From Pseudomonadota bacterium (GTDB lineage Bacteria > Pseudomonadota > Gammaproteobacteria > Steroidobacterales > Steroidobacteraceae), in assembly GCA_003242275.1 (NCBI GenBank), contig QGUX01000226.1:1-5674 (forward strand): a stretch of DNA of 5,674 nt, written 5' to 3'. Positions within the stretch are counted from its first letter, which is position 1. The number at the start of each line of letters is the position of its first letter. The notes under the pieces were generated by a model. That model did no database searches and had not been told where the DNA came from. It saw only the letters and a list, made by a program, of their open reading frames with translations. Both the position numbers and the translations under genes were made by a program. This document shows positions 1 to 5,568 of this stretch, in pieces.

Positions 1-2452
1 CGTCGCCGGTCTCGCAGATCGGGCCCACCACGTCGTACTGCCCCACGCTGGCCTCGCCGAGGCGCGAGAGGTTCACGATCTCGTGGAAGGCGCCGTACAG
101 CGCGGGGCGGATCAGCGCGTTCATGCCCGTGGCCACGCCCACGTAGCCGTGGGCGCCCTTCTGCTTCAGCTGCGTGACGCGCGCCAGCAGCACGCCGGCT
201 TCGGCCACGAGGTAGCGGCCCGGCTCGATCCACAGCGAGATGCCCGGGTTGGCCAGCTTGAACTGCGACAGCGCCTCATCCAGCGCCTTGAGGTTGATGC
301 GGTTGCGGTGGTTGGCATCGGGCACGGCAAAGCCGCCGCCGATGTTCAGCGTGGTCACCGTGCCCAGCTCCTTCGCGGCCTCGGCCAGCAGCTCCGCGGT
401 CTCGGTCCAGTTGCGGATGTCGGTGATGCCGCTGCCGGTGTGCGCATGCAGGCCGGACACGGTGGCGCCGGCGGCCCTGGCCAGCTCGCGCAGCTCGCCG
501 ATCTCCTCCAGCGGTACGCCGAACTTGGCGTACGGACCCGCGGTGCGCACGTGGTGATGGTGGCCGCGGCCCGTGCCCGGATCGATGCGGACCAGCACCC
601 GCCTGCCGCGGAAGAGCTCCGGCCAGGCCCTGAGGCAGTGCAGGTTGTCGATGGTGACGTTGACGCCCTTCTCCAGCGCGAACTCGTACTCGCTGCGCGG
701 CGCGAAGTTGGGCGTGAACAGGATCTCCTCGGGCCTGAGCTTCGGCAGCACCGAGAGCGCATGCTCGATCTCGGCGCGCGACACGCACTCGATCTTCACG
801 CCGGCCTCGTGCAGCGCGGCCAGCAGCGCCGGGTGCCAGTTGGCCTTGGTGGCGAAGTGCACACGGTCGACGGACTTCATCGCCAGCAGCTCGCGCGCGC
901 GGGCGCGCACCGTGGCCAGGTCGTAGGCGTAGGCCGCATCGCGCGGGCCGAAGGCCTCGAGGAGCTGCGCGGCGCGCTGCTGCCACCAAACCGGCTCCTC
1001 CGGCGGCAGGTTGTCGGGCTGGCGGAACAGTTCCTCCCAGGTGGGCCCCAGCACCTTCTCGCCCGGCTCGGGCTGGATCAGGTGCGCGTGCAACTGCTCC
1101 ACCAGCCGGTCGGCCTGCTTCTCCTCCACCACGAAGGTGAAGTTCAGGTCGTTGGCCGCCTGGCTGACGAGATAGATGCGCTGGTCGGCGAAGAACGAGA
1201 ACGCCTCGCCCAGCTCGTGCAGGATGGCGCGGATGTTGCGGCCGACCAGGCTCACGGAGGCGCAGGGGCCGATCAGCTCGGCGCGGCACAGCTGCGACAG
1301 CGCCGCGATCAGCTCCTCCAGCACCTTGCCGTCGAGCGTGTTGGCCTGCGGGTCGAGCGATACGGTGACATTGGTCTCGGAGGTGGACACCAGGTCCACC
1401 GACAGCCCGTGGGCCTTGAAGATCCGGAAGGCGTCGGCCAGGAAGCCCACCTCGTGCCACATGCCGGGGCTTTCCATCGACACCAGCGTGATGCCCTTCT
1501 TCACGCACACGGCCTTGACCTTGGCCGAGGTGTCGGCCGGCGAGGCGGTGATGTGCGTGCCTTCCATGTCCGGCGCCTGGGTGGCGTACACGTACAGCGG
1601 GATGCGGTGCACGCGCGCCGGCAGCACGCAGCGCGGATGCAGCACCTTGGCGCCGCTGCTGGCGATCTCCTGCGCCTCGTCGTAGTGCAGTTCCTTCAGC
1701 AGCCGCGCGGTGGGCGTGGAGCGCGGATTGGCGCTGAACATGCCCGGCACGTCGGTCCAGATCTCCAGCCGCTCGGCCGACAGCCTGGCGGCGAGGTATG
1801 CGGCCGAGGTGTCCGAACCGCCGCGCCCGAGCACCACCGTGTCGCCGCGCGCGTCGCTGGCGATGAAGCCCTGCGTGATCACTACGCGCGCCAGGCCCGC
1901 GAGCTTCCCGGCCAGCGCGGCATCCGGCGAGAAGTCGCAGGTGGCCGACAGATACCTGCCCGCGGCCGAGGCGAAGGCGCGGTCCACGGCCTTCAGTCCC
2001 TCGCGCGCATCCCACCAGCGCACGTCCATGCCCAGCTTGGCCAGGTAGCGCGAGCCGATCTCGGTGGACATCAGCTCGCCGGTGGACAGCACCATGGCGC
2101 GCGTGCGCGGCGTGAGCTCCTGCGTCAGGTGGATGCCCTGCGCTATGGCCTTCAGTTCGTCGAAGTAACCCTTGAGCTGCGCGCTGATCCCGATGCCCAG
2201 CTCGGTGCACAGCTGCTCGTGGCGCGACACGATGGCCGACAGCACCTCCTCGTGCTCGCCGGCCAGCGCGGTGGACAGCAGCTTCTCCAGGCGGTCGGTG
2301 ATGCCGCTGACCGCCGAGTGCACGACCAGCACGTTTGCACCGTCCGCACCGCGCTTCTTCGCGATGGCCGCGATGTTGTTCCAGTTGGGCAGGTTCGAAA
2401 CGCTCGTGCCGCCAAACTTCAGCACGATCCAGCGCGGTTGCCGCGTCGTCAT
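1..2452 (-). CDS. lysAC: Bifunctional aspartate kinase / diaminopimelate decarboxylase, 3' end cut by the window edge
   Basis: This cytoplasmic enzyme carries the first step of the aspartate pathway (ATP-dependent phosphorylation of L-aspartate) and the last step of lysine synthesis (PLP-dependent decarboxylation of meso-diaminopimelate) in one chain. 817 codons are visible. The kinase occupies about residues 9-290: KFGGTSV at 12-18, STGE at 123-126, GRGGSDTSA at 209-217, TDVPGMFSANPR at 233-244, and GAKVLHPR at 267-274. Two ACT-like regulatory segments follow at about 312-385 and 396-462, the usual site of feedback inhibition. The decarboxylase begins near 505: PLP lysine in HFATKAN (K536), HAHTGSG at 669-675, NIGGGF at 703-708, EPGRY at 743-747, and CETGD at 813-817, where the window ends. 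Relatives are about 870 residues from memory, so roughly 50 are missing. The ATG is supported by GGAG at 2458-2461, five bases upstream, and by KFGGTSV lying at the expected distance. The gene lies 46 bp after the 72-residue gene, probably in the same transcript. The fusion is known in Xanthomonadaceae. Product certainty is very high. Confidence 0.97.
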   Translation of the reverse strand, partial: MTTRQPRWIVLKFGGTSVSNLPNWNNIAAIAKKRGADGANVLVVHSAVSGITDRLEKLLSTALAGEHEEVLSAIVSRHEQLCTELGIGISAQLKGYFDELKAIAQGIHLTQELTPRTRAMVLSTGELMSTEIGSRYLAKLGMDVRWWDAREGLKAVDRAFASAAGRYLSATCDFSPDAALAGKLAGLARVVITQGFIASDARGDTVVLGRGGSDTSAAYLAARLSAERLEIWTDVPGMFSANPRSTPTARLLKELHYDEAQEIASSGAKVLHPRCVLPARVHRIPLYVYATQAPDMEGTHITASPADTSAKVKAVCVKKGITLVSMESPGMWHEVGFLADAFRIFKAHGLSVDLVSTSETNVTVSLDPQANTLDGKVLEELIAALSQLCRAELIGPCASVSLVGRNIRAILHELGEAFSFFADQRIYLVSQAANDLNFTFVVEEKQADRLVEQLHAHLIQPEPGEKVLGPTWEELFRQPDNLPPEEPVWWQQRAAQLLEAFGPRDAAYAYDLATVRARARELLAMKSVDRVHFATKANWHPALLAALHEAGVKIECVSRAEIEHALSVLPKLRPEEILFTPNFAPRSEYEFALEKGVNVTIDNLHCLRAWPELFRGRRVLVRIDPGTGRGHHHHVRTAGPYAKFGVPLEEIGELRELARAAGATVSGLHAHTGSGITDIRNWTETAELLAEAAKELGTVTTLNIGGGFAVPDANHRNRINLKALDEALSQFKLANPGISLWIEPGRYLVAEAGVLLARVTQLKQKGAHGYVGVATGMNALIRPALYGAFHEIVNLSRLGEASVGQYDVVGPICETGD

Positions 2453-2498
2453 GGCTTCTCCAGCCCCGCGCCGGGATCAGTGGAACGGGGCGAGTCGG

Positions 2499-2717
2499 TC
2501 AGGTCTCGTAGTCGTCGTAGTCGGCCAGGTCGCGCTGCAGCTTGCGCTCGGCAAGCACTTCCTCGAGCTTGCTCCACGCCGCCTTGCCGCCCTTCCTGGT
2601 CTTGTCGCGCGTGCGCTTCTCCACCCGGTCCAGCAGGCGCTCATAGTCGCTGGCGTCTTCCTGCTCGGTCAGGAACTCGTCGTCGATATCGAATCGGTCG
2701 GAGTCGCGTTCGGACAT
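2499..2717 (-). CDS. Small highly charged hypothetical protein, 72 aa
   Basis: I do not recognise the function. The 72-residue product has an acidic N-terminal third (residues 3-30, rich in D and E), a basic middle (RVEKRTRDKTRKGGK, 31-45), a likely amphipathic helix at about 46-67 containing AAWSKLEEVLAERKLQ, and an acidic tail ending YDDYET. It has no signal peptide, membrane segment or cysteine, so it is probably a soluble cytoplasmic protein. The layout resembles short proteins annotated in gammaproteobacteria as the PA3496 family (putative envelope integrity), but I hold that link only loosely from memory. The ATG at 2717 is the only ordinary start: an in-frame TAG lies five codons upstream, and no clear Shine-Dalgarno is visible (CGCATTCCCAAG precedes it). 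It sits 46 bp before lysAC on the same strand, downstream of a good promoter candidate at 2787-2814, so it is probably the first gene of that transcript. Confidence 0.78.
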   Translation of the reverse strand: MSERDSDRFDIDDEFLTEQEDASDYERLLDRVEKRTRDKTRKGGKAAWSKLEEVLAERKLQRDLADYDDYET

Positions 2718-2786
2718 CTTGGGAATGCGCTATTTGTTCGCTAAATCAGCAGGTTATGCCCAAAACCGCAGGGCCGTGGGCAGCGA

Positions 2787-2814
2787 ACTATAGCGGATTC
2801 CGCCGGCCGTTCAA
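2787..2814 (-). promoter_or_regulatory. Candidate sigma70 promoter for the 72-aa gene and lysAC
   Basis: Read on the minus strand, TTGAAC (2809-2814, 4/6 to the -35 consensus) is followed after 16 bases by TATAGT (2787-2792, 5/6 to the -10 consensus). Transcription would start near 2780 and give a leader of about 60 bases before the ATG at 2717. The region is AT-rich compared with its surroundings, which fits a promoter. The -35 hexamer lies in the loop of the inverted repeat at 2798-2827. This is inference from consensus match only. Confidence 0.5.
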
Positions 2815-2827
2815 CTGGCCGGCGGAA
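2798..2827. terminator. Perfect 11-bp inverted repeat after the L,D-transpeptidase gene, terminator-like
   Basis: TTCCGCCGGCC (2798-2808) and GGCCGGCGGAA (2817-2827) are exact reverse complements around an 8-base loop, and begin 11 bases past the transpeptidase stop codon. The position and very GC-rich stem fit a transcription-ending hairpin, but no T-tract follows on either strand, so it may act weakly, with Rho, or as an mRNA 3' end stabiliser. An operator role is also possible because it covers the -35 box and spacer of the next promoter. Confidence 0.45.
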
Positions 2828-2838
2828 GTTCAGGTCGG

Positions 2839-3789
2839 TCAGCGGCTGGCGGTGATGTCCAGCGGTTCCATGGCCGCCAGGCCCACCACCGTGGGCATGC
2901 CGCGGGCGGCGGTGAGCTCCTCGCGGGCCTTGTCCCAGTGGATGGCCACCAGGGCCTCCCCCAGCGCCTCCTCCAGCAGCCCCTCGAATACTGTCAAGTC
3001 GGGCTCGAAGCTCTGCCCCTGGGCATCCACCGGGGGGTGGGCCTCCAGCAGCAGCTCCCCGTCCACGAACGCCACCTTGACCGGCACGTTGATCAGGTGG
3101 ACCGGGGTGCCCACCTTGACCATCGGGAACAGCTCGGCGATGTCCTCGGGGTACATGCGGATGCAGCCGTGGGTGACCGCCATGCCCACCGCGATGGGGT
3201 TGTTGGTGCCGTGGATCAGGTAGGCCCCGCCCGGCAGTCCCAGGCGCATGGCATGGGCGCCGAGCGGGTTGTCCGGGCCGGGCGGCACCACCGCCGGCAG
3301 GGGCGGCTCGCCATTGGCCCTGCGCTCGGCATGCACCGAGGCCGGCGGCACCCAGCTCGGGTTCACGCGCTTGTCGGTGATGCGCGTGGTGCCCAGCGGC
3401 GTGCGCCAGTCCATCTTGCCGATGCTGATGGGCCAGGTGTAGACGCGCCGCGGCCCGCCCTTCTTCGCGGGCGGATAGTAGTAAAGCCGGTGCTCGGGCA
3501 GGTTGACGACGATGCCCTCGCGCGGCCCCGGCGGCAGGATGCGCTGGCCGGGGATCACCACGGTCTTGCCGTCGCCGGGCAGCCAAGGATCGATGCCCGG
3601 GTTCACCCGCAACATCTCCTCGGAGCCGAGGCTGAAGCGCCGCGCGATCTCGTAGAGCGTGTCTTCGTAGAAGGTGACTACGCGCTCCTCGCGGCCGAGC
3701 AGCGTGGCCCCCTCCTCGGGAAGTTCGTAGACCGTGGCCCCGGCCGTGCCCACGAGCAGGCCGGCCAGCCACGCAAGCCGTTTCGTCAC
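2839..3789 (-). CDS. Secreted L,D-transpeptidase with LysM and YkuD domains
   Basis: The product (316 aa) is a periplasmic cysteine transpeptidase of the ErfK/YbiS/YcfS/YnhG type. Enzymes of this family act on peptidoglycan tetrapeptides, either joining meso-DAP to meso-DAP or attaching a protein to DAP; which reaction this one performs cannot be told from sequence. Residues 1-18 form a signal peptide (TKRLAWLAGLLVGTAGA, with AGA before the likely cleavage site). A LysM-like peptidoglycan-binding segment spans about 37-86 (TFYEDTLYEIARRF, then VNPGIDPWLPGDG). The YkuD catalytic domain covers about 91-236, with IHGTNNP (His193) and THGCIRM (His207, Cys209, Arg211); threonine replaces the more common serine in SHGC. 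A C-terminal tail of about 80 residues follows. I chose the GTG at 3789 because the signal peptide begins there and the preceding stop is only one base away, which suggests translational coupling; longer forms would overlap the upstream gene and bury the signal peptide. Length matches ErfK-type proteins (about 310 aa). Confidence 0.93.
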   Translation of the reverse strand: MTKRLAWLAGLLVGTAGATVYELPEEGATLLGREERVVTFYEDTLYEIARRFSLGSEEMLRVNPGIDPWLPGDGKTVVIPGQRILPPGPREGIVVNLPEHRLYYYPPAKKGGPRRVYTWPISIGKMDWRTPLGTTRITDKRVNPSWVPPASVHAERRANGEPPLPAVVPPGPDNPLGAHAMRLGLPGGAYLIHGTNNPIAVGMAVTHGCIRMYPEDIAELFPMVKVGTPVHLINVPVKVAFVDGELLLEAHPPVDAQGQSFEPDLTVFEGLLEEALGEALVAIHWDKAREELTAARGMPTVVGLAAMEPLDITASR

Positions 3790-3790
3790 C

Positions 3791-3964
3791 TCACGGCGAG
3801 GGCACGGGCCCGGAATTGTCGAGGATCTGCTTCCAGGTGACTTCCTGGCCATTGCGGCGACCTTTCTCAACCAGCTTGAGACCATTGGCGTCGATCGTCA
3901 GCGTATAGGGCTTCTCGTCGATGACGATCTCGCGCTTCAGGGGACGTTCAAGCTTTGTTGTCAT
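3791..3964 (-). CDS. Small hypothetical protein, 57 aa, coupled to the L,D-transpeptidase gene
   Basis: I do not recognise a named family. The 57-residue protein starts MTTKLERPLKR and has an alternating hydrophobic pattern suggesting two or three beta strands (REIVIDEKPYTLTID, then GLKLVEKGRR), followed by NGQEVTWKQIL and a short Pro/Ser tail. There is no signal peptide, so a cytoplasmic location is likely. Comparable short proteins with PYTLTID...GLKL.EKGRR...WK patterns are, as far as I recall, widespread hypothetical proteins in proteobacteria. The ATG at 3964 is preferred over an in-frame TTG at 3982 because GAGG (3973-3976) stands eight bases upstream of it. Its TGA (3791-3793) is separated by one base from the GTG of the transpeptidase gene, so the two are almost certainly cotranscribed. 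Confidence 0.8.
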   Translation of the reverse strand: MTTKLERPLKREIVIDEKPYTLTIDANGLKLVEKGRRNGQEVTWKQILDNSGPVPSP

Positions 3965-4002
3965 GGTTGGGGCCTCATACAACGGGTTCGGTGGCCCGGA
4001 AG

Positions 4003-4011
4003 GGTATCACA
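4003..4011 (-). promoter_or_regulatory. Weak candidate -10 element for the 57-aa gene and transpeptidase operon
   Basis: On the minus strand TGTGATACC reads as an extended -10 (TG, one base, then GATACC, 3/6 to TATAAT). It would place the transcript start about 30 bases before the ATG at 3964. No convincing -35 is seen at the right distance. A promoter must exist somewhere in this divergent intergenic region, and this is the best minus-strand match I see. Confidence 0.22.
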
Positions 4012-4072
4012 GCCCCTCCCGGGGCAGTACGCACTGGCTGGCGGGGAGGAATCGCCATAGACTGCCCCGCCA
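4012..4072 (+). promoter_or_regulatory. folE upstream region with competing inverted repeats
   Basis: Three perfect pairings share bases here. GCCCC (4012-4016) pairs with GGGGC (4021-4025). CGGGGCAGT (4020-4028) pairs with ACTGCCCCG (4061-4069). TGGCGGGG (4039-4046) pairs with CCCCGCCA (4065-4072), ending directly before the folE ATG. The second pairing excludes both others. A strong Shine-Dalgarno-like GGAGGA (4045-4050) is 22 bases from the ATG, too far to work unless the last hairpin folds out the spacer. Whether the folE transcript includes this DNA is unknown; CATAGA at 4056-4061 could alternatively be a weak -10 for an almost leaderless message. The pairings are seen directly; a regulatory role is inference. 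Confidence 0.35.
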
Positions 4073-4786
4073 ATGAAAAGCGCCAACCCACCCACGGCCG
4101 GCACGGGCAGGGAACCCGTCTCGGCGCGCATCCGCCGCCGCCTGCAGAATGTAGGACGGCGCTTTCACGCCAACGACCATATCGCCGACCTCATCGAGGA
4201 CGGCGAGCTGGAGGAGCTGATCGACGAGGTGGCCGAGCGCATGCAGGCCGTGCTCGAGTCGCTGGTCATTGACACCGACAGCGACCACAACACCCAGGGC
4301 ACGGCGCGCCGCATCGCCAGGATGTACATCACCGAGGTGTTCCGCGGCCGCTACTTCCCGCAGCCCCCGGTCACCGAGTTCCCCAACGCCGAGCGGCTCA
4401 ACGAGCTGCTGATCGTCGGGCCGGTCAGCGTGCGCAGCGCCTGCAGCCACCACTTCTGCCCCATCATCGGCCGCGTGTGGATCGGGCTGATGCCCAACGA
4501 GCGCTCGAACCTGATCGGGCTGTCGAAGTACGTGCGCCTGACCGACTGGATCATGACGCGTCCGCAGATCCAGGAGGAGGCCATCACCGGCCTGGCGGAC
4601 CTCCTGATGTCGAAGACGCATCCGGACGGGCTGGCCGTGGTGATGGAAGCCGACCACTTCTGCATGCACTGGCGCGGCGTGAAGGACGCCGATGCGCGCA
4701 TGACCACCAGCGTGATGCGCGGCGCATTCCTGAAGGATGCGTCGCTGCGCCGCGAGTTCCTGTCGCTGATCCGGCTGAAGAGCTGA
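4073..4786 (+). CDS. folE: GTP cyclohydrolase I, CSHH-motif subtype
   Basis: The 237-residue product belongs to the enzymes that open GTP to 7,8-dihydroneopterin triphosphate in the cytoplasm, the entry to folate, biopterin and, via related steps, queuosine synthesis. An N-terminal extension of about 40 residues is basic and probably flexible. The catalytic T-fold follows: TARRIARMYITEVFRG (77-92), the zinc site ACSHHFCPIIG (C124, H127), IGLSKYVRL (S151, K152, R155), RPQIQEE (163-169), and ADHFCMHWRGV (H195, C197 as third zinc ligand, R201). All expected zinc and most GTP-contact residues are present, but serine 125 stands where E. coli-type enzymes have glutamate (CEHH), and CPIIG continues the motif. 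This fits a divergent branch of the family, and the genome may carry a second, standard folE. The ATG at 4073 is the first possible start after an in-frame TAG at 4058-4060; no well-spaced Shine-Dalgarno precedes it. The gene is divergent from the 57-aa operon and convergent with the gene fragment at 4891-5568. Confidence 0.92.
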   Translation: MKSANPPTAGTGREPVSARIRRRLQNVGRRFHANDHIADLIEDGELEELIDEVAERMQAVLESLVIDTDSDHNTQGTARRIARMYITEVFRGRYFPQPPVTEFPNAERLNELLIVGPVSVRSACSHHFCPIIGRVWIGLMPNERSNLIGLSKYVRLTDWIMTRPQIQEEAITGLADLLMSKTHPDGLAVVMEADHFCMHWRGVKDADARMTTSVMRGAFLKDASLRREFLSLIRLKS

Positions 4787-4856
4787 AGTCGCGGGGCGGC
4801 GTTTCACCGGCCCGGCAAATCCCTGCGGAGAATGCACTGCGCCGCGCGGCACAGCC

Positions 4857-4881
4857 GGCGGCAGCAGATGCGCCTGCCGCC
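4857..4881. terminator. Inverted repeat between convergent genes, possible terminator
   Basis: GGCGGCAG (4857-4864) and CTGCCGCC (4874-4881) form a perfect 8-bp stem with a 9-base loop in the 104-bp gap between the ends of folE and the minus-strand propeller gene. The position fits a shared end-of-transcript structure for both, but there is no T-tract on either side and such repeats arise easily in GC-rich DNA. Confidence 0.3.
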
Positions 4882-4890
4882 CCCGCTTCA

Positions 4891-5568
4891 TCACGGCAGC
4901 GGGAATCCCACCGCGCGGTACGGTTTTTCCTCCGGCCCCTGCCCGGGCGGCGCGAACATGATGGCGAGCTGCCCTTCCAGCGCGTAGCCCATGCCGCCGG
5001 CGACGGCGACGGACACCGGGCCTTCCAGTCCATCCTTCACCGTGGTGACGGTGGCGTTGTCGCCGTCGATGACCACGTGCTGGATCTTGCCGGTGCCATC
5101 GGTGGTCAGCAGGCCATTGGAACCCCAGGCGCGCATGCCGTCCGGCCCCGTCACCGGCGAGGACAGCGTCAGCTCGGTGACCTTCGCGGCCTTGCCGTCC
5201 GCGGCGACGTCGATGGCGAACAGCTTGTTGGTGCGCAGTGTATTGACGATCACGCGGCCATTGACCACCGCGATGCCGTCGAGCACGTCGCCGGGTGCAC
5301 CAAAGGCTCCCTGGGGACTCCACACTTCCAGGGCACTGCCCCCTTTCGGAAGGCGGAGGACCTGCATGCCCTGGGTGTCGGTGGCGTAGACGTCGCCGCC
5401 GGGTCCGACCGCGATGTCATTGCACATGCCCCCCTGCGGGAAGGCGTAGCTCGCCCGGGCGGCGCCGGTGTCCAGGTCGAAGGCATGCAGGGCGCTCGGT
5501 CCGGGCGGACTGGCGCCCGGTGCGCCGCCCCCCAGCTCGTTGCTGCAGGCCCACAGCGTGCCCTTGGT
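4891..5568 (-). pseudogene. SMP-30/gluconolactonase-like beta-propeller, N-terminus missing
   Basis: The 225 readable codons encode the C-terminal part of a six-bladed propeller of the SMP-30/gluconolactonase/YncE-like type. Blade-like repeats are visible: GTLWACSNEL at the fragment's beginning, ALHAFDLDTG, MCNDIAVGPGGDVYATDTQG, LDGIAVVNGRVIVNT, GPDGMRAWGSNGLLTTDGTG, KIQHVVIDGD, then EGPVSVAVAGGMGYALEGQL. Full relatives are roughly 300-330 residues and usually exported, so about 80-100 N-terminal residues including any signal peptide are absent. The substrate cannot be inferred. Homology-like sequence continues 47 codons upstream of the first in-frame ATG (5427), so that ATG is not the true start, and no ATG, GTG or TTG lies between it and the in-frame TGA at 5569-5571. 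A second in-frame stop (TAG, 5605-5607) follows further upstream. The gene is therefore disrupted, or broken by an assembly error, near 5568. A 178-aa product from 5427 would lack part of a blade. Confidence 0.72.

Noticed and set aside
276..2210. A 644-codon open frame on the minus strand inside lysAC
   Set aside because: It is another frame of the same DNA, with repetitive A/R/G/H-rich sequence and no family motifs; the real frame carries all kinase and decarboxylase signatures.
83..3223. A 1046-codon open frame on the plus strand
   Set aside because: It lies antisense to lysAC, the 72-aa gene and part of the transpeptidase gene, all of which have clear motifs. Its translation is low-complexity, rich in A, R, G, Q, H and V, as expected for a shadow frame in GC-rich DNA.
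2938..3840. A 300-codon plus-strand open frame opposite the L,D-transpeptidase
   Set aside because: The minus-strand frame has a signal peptide, a LysM segment and the HG...THGC catalytic motif; the plus frame is compositional shadow.
3965..4072. A preQ1 or tetrahydrofolate riboswitch before folE
   Set aside because: The region lacks the A-rich pseudoknot tail of preQ1-I and any THF-type conserved core that I can recognise; only the simple competing inverted repeats are visible.
4007..5323. A 438-codon minus-strand open frame spanning folE and the propeller fragment
   Set aside because: It crosses two well-supported genes in wrong frames and has no recognisable motif.
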